Below, in pieces: positions 45,125 through 54,362 of a stretch of DNA of 64,000 nucleotides. Source of the DNA: Coriobacteriales bacterium OH1046 (GTDB lineage Bacteria > Actinomycetota > Coriobacteriia > Coriobacteriales > Atopobiaceae); NCBI GenBank assembly GCA_004010535.1, contig RQYE01000003.1, forward strand, positions 1 through 64,000. The letters are read 5' to 3'. The notes under the pieces were generated by a model. It did no database searches, was not told the DNA's origin, and saw only the letters and a program-made list of their open reading frames with translations. How positions within the stretch are numbered: position 1 is the first letter of the stretch; each line of letters begins with the position of its first letter. Both the position numbers and the translations under genes were made by a program.

Positions 45125-46159
45125 ATGGATAGGCGCTCATTTATCAGGTTCGTGACCGTTTCGTCCGCGATGCTTCTCGCGGGCTGCGACGATCAGCGGG
45201 AGTCGAAGGATCCCGATCAGGATTCCGCTACCCAGGCCGAGGGTGACGGGGAGGCTGAGACCGCTGCCGTGCGCATTGCCGCCCTCAAAGGCCCGACTGC
45301 CATGGGCGTGGTCAAGCTGATGCATGATGCAGAGGCGGGACCCCTCGACGGCAACGCGTATCATTTCGAGATCCTTGCTTCCCCCGATGAGCTCGCACCC
45401 AAGGTATTCAAGGGCGAGGTCGATATCGCGTGCGTGCCCGCCAACCTCGCATCCGTGCTCTATGCCAAGACCGAGGGCGGTGTCCGCGCCGCTGCCATCA
45501 ACACCCTCGGCGTGCTCTACATCTGCGAGAAGGGCGACGCCATCCATGAGATCTCCGATCTGGCGGGCAGGACCGTCTATGCCAGCGGCAAGGGCGCCAC
45601 GCCTGAGTACGCGCTCCAGTACGTGCTCGACGGTGCAGGCGTTTCAGAGAGCGTCACGATCGAGTGGAAAAGCGAGCACACCGAGTGCGTCGCCGCCCTC
45701 GCCAGCGATCCCGAGGGCGTCGCCATGCTCCCGCAGCCTTTCGTGACCGTCGCACAGGAGCAGGACGACACCATCCGCGTAGCCCTCGACCTCAACGAGG
45801 AGTGGGCGGATGTGGCGAAGGCCGCCGGCGAGGATACGGCGCTCATCACCGGCGCCACCATCGTCCGCGCCGATTTCGCGTTCTCCAACCCGGATGCCTT
45901 CAAGACCTTCATGGGCCACTATGCCGCGTCGGTCGACTGGGTCAACGGCAACGGCGACGAGGCGGCGGCCCTTATCGGCGGCTATGATATCATTCCCGAG
46001 CCCGTTGCCAAGAAGGCCCTGCCCTACTGCAACATCGTCTGCATCACCGGTGACGAGCTGCACGATATGCTCGATGGCTACCTGCAGGTTCTCGCCAAGG
46101 CGAATCCCGAGTCGGTGGGCGGCTCGGTGCCTTCCGAGAGCTTCTACGCCCTGCCGTGA
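45125..46159 (+). CDS. ABC transporter substrate-binding lipoprotein (SsuA/NMT1-like)
   Basis: The 344-aa protein begins MDRRSFIRFVTVSSAMLLAG and has the lipobox LAGC with the acylated cysteine at residue 21, plus an RR at the start. The mature domain resembles the SsuA/THI5-like group: AALKGPTAMGVVKLM near 58, and VDIACVPANLASVLY and GKGATPEYALQYVL further on. Members bind sulfonates, nitrate, bicarbonate or thiamine precursors, so the ligand is open. The permease GTG overlaps its stop. Confidence 0.85.
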   Translation: MDRRSFIRFVTVSSAMLLAGCDDQRESKDPDQDSATQAEGDGEAETAAVRIAALKGPTAMGVVKLMHDAEAGPLDGNAYHFEILASPDELAPKVFKGEVDIACVPANLASVLYAKTEGGVRAAAINTLGVLYICEKGDAIHEISDLAGRTVYASGKGATPEYALQYVLDGAGVSESVTIEWKSEHTECVAALASDPEGVAMLPQPFVTVAQEQDDTIRVALDLNEEWADVAKAAGEDTALITGATIVRADFAFSNPDAFKTFMGHYAASVDWVNGNGDEAAALIGGYDIIPEPVAKKALPYCNIVCITGDELHDMLDGYLQVLAKANPESVGGSVPSESFYALP

Positions 46160-46932
46160 GCCGTAGGACACAGCTCGGCCCAGCGCTCGATCTTGCCGGA
46201 CGCCTGTGGCCCGCCCTCGTCTGGATCGCGGTCTGGGCGTTCGCCGCGCATCTGCTCGATCAGCCCGTCCTGCTCCCATCGCCGCTCGAAGCCGTCGAGC
46301 GGCTCGGGGTGCTCGCCACGGGCGCCGAGTTCTGGGCTTCGGTGGCGCGCTCGCTGATCCGGATCGCGCTGGGCTTCACGTTTGCATGCCTGCTGGGCCT
46401 GGCCCTTGCGGCGCTCAGCTTCGCGTCTGCCCCCGTGCGGCGTCTCCTCGCGCCCGTCGTGGGTGCCATCAAGGCCGCTCCGGTCGCGTCCTTCATCATC
46501 CTGGTTTTGGTATGGGTCCCCTCCAAAGACCTCTCGCTCATCATCTCGTTTCTGATGGGCTTCCCCATCATGTACACCAACGTGCTCGCAGCGCTCCGCG
46601 CCACCGATGCCGGCATGCTCGAGATGGCCCGCATCTTCGGCCTCTCCACCCTCGACCGTATCCGCTCGGTCTACCTCTCGCAAGTGCTGCCCTCCTTCGA
46701 GGCGGCCTGCTCGCTGGCGCTCGGTTTCTGCTGGAAGGCGGGTATCGCCGCAGAGGTCATCGGCCTTCCCGACCACACCATCGGGGACCATCTCCATGCT
46801 GCCAAGATCTACCTCGACACGCCCTCGCTCTTCGCGTGGACGCTCGCCATCATCGTGCTCTCCATCCTCATCGAGAAGACCGTGCGCCTCCTCATCTCCC
46901 GCGCCGTGAGCTATGTGGAGGCGCATGCCTGA
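46156..46932 (+). CDS. ABC transporter permease (SsuC/TauC type)
   Basis: The 258-aa permease has about six membrane helices. The ATPase-contact EAA loop is around EMARIFGLSTLDRIRSVYL (near 155-173). GTG start overlaps the stop of the binding protein; its own stop overlaps the ATPase ATG, giving three coupled genes. Confidence 0.88.
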   Translation: MSRRTQLGPALDLAGRLWPALVWIAVWAFAAHLLDQPVLLPSPLEAVERLGVLATGAEFWASVARSLIRIALGFTFACLLGLALAALSFASAPVRRLLAPVVGAIKAAPVASFIILVLVWVPSKDLSLIISFLMGFPIMYTNVLAALRATDAGMLEMARIFGLSTLDRIRSVYLSQVLPSFEAACSLALGFCWKAGIAAEVIGLPDHTIGDHLHAAKIYLDTPSLFAWTLAIIVLSILIEKTVRLLISRAVSYVEAHA

Positions 46933-47528
46933 TGGAAGCCCTCGTCACCTTCAACGGGGTCGTCAAGTCCTTCGCTGGCAACCGCGTGCTCGACGGCTTC
47001 AGCCATGCCTTCGCGCGCGGCACGCTCACCTTCATCGAGGGCCCCTCGGGTGCGGGCAAGACCACGCTCCTGCGCCTCGCTTGCGGCCTCGAGACGCCCG
47101 ACAGGGGAAGCATCGATCGGCTCGCCGGCGTGCGCTTCTCGTATGTCTTCCAAGAGGATCGGCTCTGCGAGAACCTCTCCGCCGCAGCCAACGTGCGGCT
47201 GGTGTGCCCCGACCGTGGGAGCCGCCTGCCCGAGAGGCTCTTGGAACGTCTCGGTATCGGCGACCGCGCGGCTACCGCCGTCAAGAAGCTCTCGGGCGGC
47301 GAGAAGCGGCGTGTCGCCCTCGCCCGCGCGCTCGCGGCACCCTCCGACGTGCTTCTGCTCGATGAGCCGCTCACCGGCCTCGATGGGGAGACGAGATCGG
47401 AGGTTCTCGAGGTCGTGAGGCCTCATCTGGCAGGCAAGGCGGTCCTCTGGGTCACCCACGATAAGGACGAGCGTTCCTCCTTCGAGGGCTACGAGGTCAT
47501 CGTCGTGGGATCGCGGGACCGGGGATAG
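46932..47528 (+). CDS. ABC transporter ATP-binding protein, short (SsuB type)
   Basis: The 198-aa ATPase has Walker A GPSGAGKTT (residues ~39-47), a Q-loop in FQEDRL, signature LSGGEKRRVALARAL and Walker B DVLLLDEPLTGLD. At 198 aa it is shorter than the usual 240-260 for this type; the C-terminal part is reduced. It should power the SsuC-like permease. Confidence 0.88.
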   Translation: MEALVTFNGVVKSFAGNRVLDGFSHAFARGTLTFIEGPSGAGKTTLLRLACGLETPDRGSIDRLAGVRFSYVFQEDRLCENLSAAANVRLVCPDRGSRLPERLLERLGIGDRAATAVKKLSGGEKRRVALARALAAPSDVLLLDEPLTGLDGETRSEVLEVVRPHLAGKAVLWVTHDKDERSSFEGYEVIVVGSRDRG

Positions 47529-47537
47529 GGGGCGCGC

Positions 47538-48140
47538 ATGTACGTGGCATTCCTCGCGGGCGGCATCGCCTCGGGCAAATCGAGCGTCGCACGCATTCTG
47601 GAGGATCTGGGTTGCGTGCGCATCGACCTCGACCAGATGTCGCGCGAAGTGCTCGGGCCGCACAGTCCCTGCACCGCAGCGCTTGCCGAGGCGTTCGGCC
47701 ATGACATCCTGGATGAGGGGACCGGCATGCTCGATCGCGCCCTCCTTGCCGAGCGCGCCTTCGCGACGCCTGCCGCCGCCGAGCTCATCGAGGCTATCGA
47801 ACTGCCCCCTATCAAGGAACGCCTTATCGAGCGCTTGGATGGGCTCGCCGATCGGGAAGGCATCGCCGTGGTGGAGGTTCCTCTGCTCGACCGTCTCGAT
47901 GATATGCTCGTTCGTGCCGATGAGATCGTCTACGTGCATGTCCCGCGCGAGCTCCGCCGCGAACGGGCCCGCTCCCGGGGCATGTCCGGGGAGGATTTCG
48001 ACGCGCGCGATGGCAGGCAGCCATCGGAAGGCTATCTTTTTTCGCGCGCCGATACCATACTTGATAACAGCGGCACCCCCGCCGAGCTTGCCGACGCAGT
48101 GCTCGCGTGGTGGAGGCGCCGCGCGCGGTGTATCGGGTAG
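47538..48140 (+). CDS. coaE: Dephospho-CoA kinase
   Basis: The 200-aa kinase phosphorylates dephospho-CoA, the last step of coenzyme A synthesis. The P-loop AFLAGGIASGKSSVARIL is at residues 4-21, slightly altered from the canonical GxTGGIGSGKS, and IDLDQMSREVLGP follows near 34. VEVPLLDRL matches the family's V-P-L-L strand. It begins 9 bp after the ABC ATPase; a transglycosylase follows. Confidence 0.88.
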   Translation: MYVAFLAGGIASGKSSVARILEDLGCVRIDLDQMSREVLGPHSPCTAALAEAFGHDILDEGTGMLDRALLAERAFATPAAAELIEAIELPPIKERLIERLDGLADREGIAVVEVPLLDRLDDMLVRADEIVYVHVPRELRRERARSRGMSGEDFDARDGRQPSEGYLFSRADTILDNSGTPAELADAVLAWWRRRARCIG

Positions 48141-48158
48141 CGGGAACGAAGGGCAAGC

Positions 48159-48740
48159 ATGGCACGGGTGCGCACGCATTCCACGATTCGCACGTTCATC
48201 CTGATCGCCATCGTGGCGGCGGTGCTCATCGCCGTCCCATCCGTCATGCCGCATATCTCGAATGCCTTCCTCTACCCCATCTCCCATGAGAGCGCCATCG
48301 AGGCCTCCTGCGAGCGCCACGGGGTCGACCCGTATCTGGTGTGCGCGGTGATCGCGTGCGAGTCGGGTTGGGATGAGCACGCCATCTCGGATGCGGGGGC
48401 GGAGGGGCTCATGCAGGTCATGCCCGAAACCGCCCAGACCATGGTGAGCTTCGGTTTGGTCGATCCCGGGCGCTTCCCCGTCGACGATCTCGCGACGCCT
48501 GCCACCAACATCGAATACGGCTGCGCCTACCTGGGCTATCTCTCCGGGGAGTTCGAGACTGTCGAGCAGGTCATCGCGGCCTATAATGCGGGCACGATGC
48601 CGGTGCGCCTCTGGGTCGCCGAGGGAGGCGACTTCATGGATGCGATCGAATACCGGGAGACCCGCGTGTACGTGACGCGGGTCCTCGTATCGTATGAGGG
48701 CTACAGGGCCTCCTACCTCGAGATCTTGAGCGATTGGTAG
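48159..48740 (+). CDS. Membrane-anchored lytic transglycosylase (SLT domain)
   Basis: The 193-aa protein has an N-terminal hydrophobic anchor (~residues 10-30) and an SLT goose-type lysozyme domain. The catalytic glutamate lies in AVIACESGWDEHAIS, followed by GAEGLMQVMPETAQ and IEYGCAYLGYL. It cleaves glycan strands of peptidoglycan during wall turnover. It overlaps the convergent large gene by 28 bp. Confidence 0.9.
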   Translation: MARVRTHSTIRTFILIAIVAAVLIAVPSVMPHISNAFLYPISHESAIEASCERHGVDPYLVCAVIACESGWDEHAISDAGAEGLMQVMPETAQTMVSFGLVDPGRFPVDDLATPATNIEYGCAYLGYLSGEFETVEQVIAAYNAGTMPVRLWVAEGGDFMDAIEYRETRVYVTRVLVSYEGYRASYLEILSDW

Positions 48741-51226
48741 ACGTCCACCAGCACGTCGTCACGGCCCATATCGAGCAGCGTCCCCGTGAGGGCCGCCGCA
48801 GCGCCGTGGAGGTTGCCGTCGGTTGTTGCGATGGCAGCGCGTGCTGCGAGCCCATATAGGCTCTCCGGATCGCCGAGCGGGATAGCCGCCGATCCGAGCG
48901 CGGCGAGCGTCTCCTCGCCCGAGAGGCGCTTCAGGTCCTCATCGGAGGCGAGCAGATCCGCAAGCTCGTCCTCTGCTTGGGGCGCAAGCGGGGTCTTGAG
49001 CATGATGGAGCGTTCGTAGCATGCAGCCGCGAGATCGTTGCGCCCGAGCTTCCACTGCATATAGGCCAGGCGATAGAAGCAGACGGCGAGGTCGCGCACC
49101 GTCGAGCAGCGCCCGATGGTCTCCATGAGCAGCTCGGCGGCATCGTAGATGCGCGACATGTTCTCGAGGATGCGCACGCGCACGAGCGCCGCATCGGGCG
49201 TAGCGGGAGCGATGCGCACGAGCTCGTCGGAATGGGCGAGGGCCTCCTCGCTCCGGTCGAGCATGGAGAGGATGCGCGCGGCGCAGGAATGCGCGATGTA
49301 ATAGGCATCGGGCACGAGGCGTACCCTTCGTGCATGATCGCCGAGATTGAGGTTGAACCAGATGCGCTCCGCGAGGGAATTGAAATAACGGTAGACCTGA
49401 TCGCTGTCATCGAGGTATGCGCCCATGGCCGTGATGGGGGCGAGCGCTTCCTCGAGCGAGGAGAGGACCGCTGGGAGGTCTGCGTGGTCGGGATCGTCCA
49501 GCGCCTTGGCGGCATGCTCGGATACCCTGTCGAGCGGGTCGCCGTTGACGAAGAGCTTGCCGAGCTCCTGTTTGTCGGAGATGTCCAGGCTGCCCTCGAC
49601 GAGCGCCTTGCTCACGCGGTCGGCCGCCTCTGCGATACTCATGTCCTGCGAGGCGTTGCGGAGGGCGATGAGCCGAGCCACGGCATCTCCGGTGGTCTCG
49701 CCCATGGTGTCGGCATAATCGTTCCATGCGCGTATGCGCCCGGCATTCTCATTGATGCCGATATCGGAGACCGTGCGTGCGCCGCATGCCTTGCCGAGCT
49801 GGGCGGAAGCGGGACTGCCGTCGAGCTCGACGGGCTCGTGGCGGAAGCGGGGAGCAACCCGTTCGCCATCGATGGGGCAGAACGGCTCCACTTCCTGGAA
49901 CCAGCCCTCGGCATCGAAGGATGCGCGGATGGCGGGATCGGAGGGGAAGCCGCTCGCATCGATCGAGGCGTCGCGGAGCGCAGGGAGGAGCCTCTTGACG
50001 GTCGTCCGGTCGAGGTCGAAGGAGAGCAGGGTCCCGCTGCCGCGCGGCACGCCGCAGTTCACGATCACCTGCGCGATCGAGGGGTTCAGATCGAGCGCCT
50101 TGCGGGCGCAGAGCAGGGCGGAGCGCAGGGCGTACGCGCGTGCGGCCGCGATGCAGCCCGTATGGTTGGCCGCATAGAATGCCATGGAGCTGGGGCGGGG
50201 GATGGTGAGATCTATGACGAGGATGCGCTCGGCCACGTTCGCCTGCATGCCGAAGGCAAGGCGATAGGGCACGGGAATGTTCTCGGCGAACTCCGCGAAG
50301 CGCAGGCGGCACATCCACTCGCCGCCTTCGTCGGCACCTTCCGCGATACCGGGCAGCATGCGTTTCGAGGGAAGCGGTTCGAGGTCGGCGACCGATTTCA
50401 AGATCTCGGCTGCCGTGGTGTTGCGCTTGCGCATGCCCAGATTGACGTTGAGGGCGCATTCGATGCCCAGATACCGGTCGAAGTCCTCGTCGGAAAGCCC
50501 GTCGGTGTTCGACCCCAGCCAGAGGTTATCTGAGCGTCCGAGCTTGACGGCCTCGATCTTGGGGGCGTCGGACCAGCCGGCGATACCGATGGCGCCGAGC
50601 ATGGCGGCAAGCGCCGCATCGTAGGGTTCTGCCTGCGGATGGGCTGCGAAATCCCTGAGCGTGGCGAAGACATCGGAGGAGCGGAGCACGAGCTTCTCGA
50701 TGGCATACGCGCCTTGGGAGCCCTCGGGGGCATAGAGCCCGGTACGCGGAGGGCCGGGCTCGGCTGCGATGGGAGCGGATAGGGGCTCCGGTGCGGCGAT
50801 GACGGGTTCGGACGCGGGCGCAGGCCCCGATTCGGGCGCGGGGGAGGCAGGCTCGGGCGCGGGATCGCTTAGCGCCGCAGGCACGGTGACGGGGATAGCG
50901 GCGGGCAGGGCCGCAGCCCGATCGTCGACCGCCTCGTATTCGGGCGAGACCGTGCCGGCGATGGTCTCCACTTCGACGACCTGGCCCCTATCAGGGGCGT
51001 CACCGGCATCCTCGTCGGACGAGCGGCTTGCAAGCCCCTTCCGGATAAGGGTGTATGCGGTGAAGAGCATCGGGAAGCAGACTATGAGGCCGCCTATGAC
51101 CAGGTCGCTATCCCGATCGAACACGCCTTGGACGGTGGCGACGAGGAGCATGAGGGCGGGGAAGACGAAGATGATGCCGCCCAAGATGAGGAGGGGGGCG
51201 CAGCCGGGTTTGGATGAGCGTGTCAC
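48713..51226 (-). CDS. Large membrane-anchored protein of unknown function with TPR-like C-terminus
   Basis: I do not recognise this 837-aa protein. Two hydrophobic segments near residues 12-33 and 42-60 form an N-terminal hairpin anchor, followed by a ~130-residue Pro/Glu/Ala-rich linker (many PAPE-like repeats). Residues ~170-560 are a globular domain without clear motifs. The last ~280 residues look helical and TPR-like (ARILSMLDRSEEALAHSDEL, AYMQWKLGRNDLAAACYE). It may be a scaffold protein on the inner side of the membrane. It is a single gene, convergent with the transglycosylase. Confidence 0.7.
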   Translation of the reverse strand: MTRSSKPGCAPLLILGGIIFVFPALMLLVATVQGVFDRDSDLVIGGLIVCFPMLFTAYTLIRKGLASRSSDEDAGDAPDRGQVVEVETIAGTVSPEYEAVDDRAAALPAAIPVTVPAALSDPAPEPASPAPESGPAPASEPVIAAPEPLSAPIAAEPGPPRTGLYAPEGSQGAYAIEKLVLRSSDVFATLRDFAAHPQAEPYDAALAAMLGAIGIAGWSDAPKIEAVKLGRSDNLWLGSNTDGLSDEDFDRYLGIECALNVNLGMRKRNTTAAEILKSVADLEPLPSKRMLPGIAEGADEGGEWMCRLRFAEFAENIPVPYRLAFGMQANVAERILVIDLTIPRPSSMAFYAANHTGCIAAARAYALRSALLCARKALDLNPSIAQVIVNCGVPRGSGTLLSFDLDRTTVKRLLPALRDASIDASGFPSDPAIRASFDAEGWFQEVEPFCPIDGERVAPRFRHEPVELDGSPASAQLGKACGARTVSDIGINENAGRIRAWNDYADTMGETTGDAVARLIALRNASQDMSIAEAADRVSKALVEGSLDISDKQELGKLFVNGDPLDRVSEHAAKALDDPDHADLPAVLSSLEEALAPITAMGAYLDDSDQVYRYFNSLAERIWFNLNLGDHARRVRLVPDAYYIAHSCAARILSMLDRSEEALAHSDELVRIAPATPDAALVRVRILENMSRIYDAAELLMETIGRCSTVRDLAVCFYRLAYMQWKLGRNDLAAACYERSIMLKTPLAPQAEDELADLLASDEDLKRLSGEETLAALGSAAIPLGDPESLYGLAARAAIATTDGNLHGAAAALTGTLLDMGRDDVLVDVYQSLKISR

Positions 51227-51344
51227 GGAAATCTCCTAACAAGATGGTATCCCGCATCTGATTCTACCTTGCGGGAAGGGCATGTTGGGCAGCAACGGCA
51301 ACTCGGGCGTATTTCATGGGATCATGGTGCTGGTACGCGCTACT

Positions 51345-51806
51345 ATGGTGTCGATGCTTCGAAGGAGGATCTGCCGGGTGGCCCATCTGCTCGAACGCTA
51401 TAGGGCGACATTCGCCGCCGCCGCCATCCTCGCGGCTGTTCTGTCCGTTCTCTTCGCCCACGCTTTTGCGGGGGGCGGGGACTCCGAGCACTGCAACGTG
51501 CTCGTCCATGATGCGGACGGGCAGGTCCACGTGCTCGACCTCTCGGAAGACGCCACTCTTGAGGTCACGACGGCGCTCGGCTCGAATACCATCGTGATCG
51601 AGGGCGGGACCGTGCGCGTATCCGATGCCGACTGCCCGCAGGGCGATTGCACGAGGCAGAGCGCCATATCCCGGCCCGGGGAGCAGATCATCTGCCTGCC
51701 GCATAGGCTTTGGATCGAGATCGTGCCCGCAGACGGCTCCTCCGCAGGCGAGATGGATGCCGATGCCGTGTCCTATCCCGATGGCGCCGACACGGTGGCG
51801 GGGTAG
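51345..51806 (+). CDS. NusG domain II-containing membrane protein (EetA-like)
   Basis: The protein of ~153 aa has one N-terminal membrane helix and an extracytoplasmic NusG_II domain with DADCPQGDCTRQSAISRPGE and IICLPHRL motifs. No start has a clear ribosome site; ATGs at 51324, 51345 and 51354 are all possible. NusG_II proteins of this type are found beside Gx transporter genes in Listeria-like flavin-based electron transfer loci (EetA). Here it precedes a Gx/EcfT fusion and an ApbE gene by 3 bp and in the same direction, so the three probably act together. Confidence 0.75.
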   Translation: MVSMLRRRICRVAHLLERYRATFAAAAILAAVLSVLFAHAFAGGGDSEHCNVLVHDADGQVHVLDLSEDATLEVTTALGSNTIVIEGGTVRVSDADCPQGDCTRQSAISRPGEQIICLPHRLWIEIVPADGSSAGEMDADAVSYPDGADTVAG

Positions 51807-51809
51807 CAT

Positions 51810-52973
51810 ATGGCGGTGCCGTCTGCAGACGAGATGCTGCGTTGGACGCGAGTGGGCGTGCTCGCCGCGCTCGCGCTCATGCTGGGGTATCTGGAGACCT
51901 TCATACCCATACCCGTTCCGGGCGTGAAGCTCGGGCTTGCGAATAGCGCCATCCTCCTGTCATTTTTGCGCCTCGATGCCCGCGCCGCGTTCTTTGTGAT
52001 GCTCGTCAAGGTGCTCGCGCAGGGGCTCCTCTTCGGATCGCCGCTCACCCTCGCGTTCTCGCTTGCAGGGTCGCTCCTCGCATACTGCCTCATGGCCGCT
52101 TTGGCCAAGATCCCCTCCATGCATCCGGTGATGGTGTCCATCTGCGGTGCCGTCGCCCATACGGCGGGGCAGATGCTCGTCGCAGCCGTGCTTCTCGGGA
52201 TGCGCCTCGTCTGGCTCGCCGCGCCATTGCTCATGGTCTCGTCCATCGTGGCGGGCGCGTTCTGCGGCGTGCTGGCGGTGCGGCTCGATCGCGCGCTCTC
52301 CACCGGCTATCCTGCGGATGGGGAGGCCCTTCCCCCGCTCGAGCTCCCGCCCCTTCCCTCGAGCCCCGGTAAACCGGTGGGCGCCCTTCTCGCGGGCTAC
52401 CTCGTCTTCACCGTCGTGATCCTGCTGCAGGGGGAGCTTATGCCCCTGGCGGCGCTCTTCGCCTGCGCGGTGGCCGCCTGCATGGTTGCACGCGTCCCGG
52501 GCGGCACGCTCTGGCGCTCGGCACGCGCGTTCGTCGTGCTGCTCCTCGTGAGCGCGGCTGCATCCATCGCGGGCAATCGGCAGGGCACGGAGCTCGCATC
52601 CCTCGGCTCCATCCCCATCACTGCGGAAGCGCTCTCGTGCATCGCCGTCGTAGCGCTTAGGCTGGGCGCTGCCATGGGCATGAGCGTCGCGGTGATGGGT
52701 CTCATCGGGCAGCGCGATCTCATCGCATTCACCGTGCGCTCGGCCGAGCGCCTCGCGCGCTGCGGCCTCGATACCCAAGGCCCGCTCATGGCGCTCAACG
52801 TCTGCCTCGAAACCCTGCCGCTCCTCGCAGCGGGGATCGGGGGAGGTGGCGCGCGGCTCTTCACCGAGAACTTCGTCGGCACCATAGCCGACGCGTACGC
52901 TCGGGCGGAACTGCTCGCCCGGGCGTTCTGCAAAGCGGTCGGGGAAGGAGCCTGCGATGATCTCGCGCCGTGA
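51810..52973 (+). CDS. Gx transporter family protein fused to an EcfT-like membrane domain
   Basis: The 387-aa protein has two membrane parts. Residues ~10-165 match the Gx transporter / heptaprenyl diphosphate synthase component I family (LGYLETFIPIPVPGVKLGLA). Residues ~195-385 resemble the ECF energy-coupling EcfT fold (LLLVSAAASIAGNRQG, then LRLGAAMGMSVAVMG and LMALNVCLETLPLLAAGIGGG). The family of the first half includes EetB of the extracellular electron transfer locus. The fusion suggests the two partners work as one unit. Overlaps the ApbE start by 17 bp. Confidence 0.75.
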   Translation: MAVPSADEMLRWTRVGVLAALALMLGYLETFIPIPVPGVKLGLANSAILLSFLRLDARAAFFVMLVKVLAQGLLFGSPLTLAFSLAGSLLAYCLMAALAKIPSMHPVMVSICGAVAHTAGQMLVAAVLLGMRLVWLAAPLLMVSSIVAGAFCGVLAVRLDRALSTGYPADGEALPPLELPPLPSSPGKPVGALLAGYLVFTVVILLQGELMPLAALFACAVAACMVARVPGGTLWRSARAFVVLLLVSAAASIAGNRQGTELASLGSIPITAEALSCIAVVALRLGAAMGMSVAVMGLIGQRDLIAFTVRSAERLARCGLDTQGPLMALNVCLETLPLLAAGIGGGGARLFTENFVGTIADAYARAELLARAFCKAVGEGACDDLAP

Positions 52974-53949
52974 GTTCCTCTCGTATGCGGCCTGCTTGGG
53001 TGCCACGGCGCTCTCCGCCTGCACGCCCGCGCCGCCCGGGGGAGGCGAGCTCTCTGCCACGTTCTTCTGCTTCGATACGGTCTGCCAGATCAGGGGTGCG
53101 ATGGACCAGGATGCCCTTGACGGCGCTTCCGCGCTCTGCGAGAGGTACGAGCAGCTCTTCTCGCGTACCATCGAGACGAGCGATATCGCCCGCGTGAATG
53201 CTGCGGGAGGCAGGCCGGTGGAAGTGGCTCCCGAAACCGCCGACCTCATCGATAAGGCGCTCGCCTACTGCGCGGCGAGCGGCGGTCGCTTCGATATCAC
53301 CATCGGCACGGTTTCTGCGCTTTGGGATTTCCGCGACGGGGTTGTCCCCGACCCGGATGGCATCGCCGCGGCGCTTCCCCACATCGACTACCGCACCGTG
53401 GTCGTCGACGGCACGACCGTGCAGCTCCTCGATCCGGCATCCGCGCTCGATCTGGGCGGTATCGCCAAGGGCTGGATCGCCGATGCGCTGATCGCGTACT
53501 TCTCCGAGAGCGGCGTCAAGAGCGCCTGCGTGAACCTCGGCGGCAATGTGGCCGTTCTCGGGGCCAAACCCGATGGCAGCCCTTGGCGCGTGGGCATCCA
53601 AGATCCCGACGGCGCACGCGGCGCGGCGCTCATTGCCCGCGTGGATATAACAGGGGGCTCGGTTGTCACGAGCGGGCTCTACGAGCGTTCCTTCGAGAAG
53701 GATGGGAGGCGCTTCTGGCACATCCTCGATCCGAAGACGGGCTATCCCGTCGAGACGGACACGATAAGTGCGACCATCTACGCCCCCGCCTCCCTCGATG
53801 CCGACGGCCACACCAAGACGCTCTTCTTCATGGAACCCGAGGAGGGCATCGCCTATCTCGATGGGCTCGGTTTAGATGGGCTCATCAAGGCACGCGATGA
53901 GGCCATCCTCACCACAGCGGGCGCGCCCTTCGCCATAGTCGGGGAGTGA
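52957..53949 (+). CDS. FAD:protein FMN transferase (ApbE/FmnB type), Tat lipoprotein
   Basis: The 330-aa enzyme covalently attaches FMN from FAD to Ser/Thr of target proteins outside the cytoplasm. The N-terminus has SRREFL (Tat-like) and lipobox LSAC, cysteine at residue 22. ApbE signatures are present: DLGGIAKGWIADAL, VNLGGN and HILDPKTGYPVETDT; the C-terminal metal segment is SLDADGHTKTLFF, divergent from the usual D-A-L-x-T-A. No FMN-acceptor protein is in the window. Together with the two upstream genes it forms a cluster like part of the EET locus. Confidence 0.88.
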   Translation: MISRREFLSYAACLGATALSACTPAPPGGGELSATFFCFDTVCQIRGAMDQDALDGASALCERYEQLFSRTIETSDIARVNAAGGRPVEVAPETADLIDKALAYCAASGGRFDITIGTVSALWDFRDGVVPDPDGIAAALPHIDYRTVVVDGTTVQLLDPASALDLGGIAKGWIADALIAYFSESGVKSACVNLGGNVAVLGAKPDGSPWRVGIQDPDGARGAALIARVDITGGSVVTSGLYERSFEKDGRRFWHILDPKTGYPVETDTISATIYAPASLDADGHTKTLFFMEPEEGIAYLDGLGLDGLIKARDEAILTTAGAPFAIVGE

Positions 53950-54129
53950 CACCGGGAATCACTCCTCCCATGCGACGTGTGCGGATCTCCGAAAGTCAAC
54001 CATTTATTACTTTCTCTTGTAATGAGCTCAGGTTACCATTAAGATAGCTTAGGTAAACTTTTTTAGCTGACGCGTCGTTGTGCCGAACCGCGCTGCAGCA
54101 GCTATTCCGAGGAGAGGCACGGTGTCGAG
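53950..54129 (+). promoter_or_regulatory. feo operon promoter region with DtxR-like half-sites
   Basis: AT-rich spacer with CTCAGGTTACCATTAAG (~54027-54043) and CTTAGGTAAACTTTTTTAG (~54048-54066). Both contain the TTAGGT/CAGGTTA left half of the DtxR/IdeR consensus but degenerate right halves. The position upstream of ferrous iron uptake genes supports an iron-dependent repressor site, unproven. Confidence 0.45.
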
Positions 54130-54345
54130 ATGCTGCCATTGGCTATGGCTCAACCAGGGGAGACTGTCACGATCAAGAAGATCGTCGGCAAAGATGAGAC
54201 GCGCCAGCATCTGGCAGAGCTCGGGTTCGTCCTCGATACGGACGTCACCATTGTCAGCGAACTCGCCGGCAACCTGATCGTCCAGGTCAAGGATAGTCGT
54301 GTGGGGCTCGATACCGCTATGGCCAACCGCATTTTGTTCGGATAG
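54130..54345 (+). CDS. feoA: FeoA family protein, first copy
   Basis: The 71-aa SH3-like protein has the FeoA pattern MAQPGETVTIKKIVGKDET and LAELGFVLDTDVTIVSE. It is thought to bind or stimulate FeoB. The first of two feoA genes before feoB; the pair is common in anaerobes. An ATG at 54130 or the internal MAQPGE at 54145 could be the start. Confidence 0.9.
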   Translation: MLPLAMAQPGETVTIKKIVGKDETRQHLAELGFVLDTDVTIVSELAGNLIVQVKDSRVGLDTAMANRILFG

Positions 54346-54362
54346 GTTTGGAGGACCGCATA

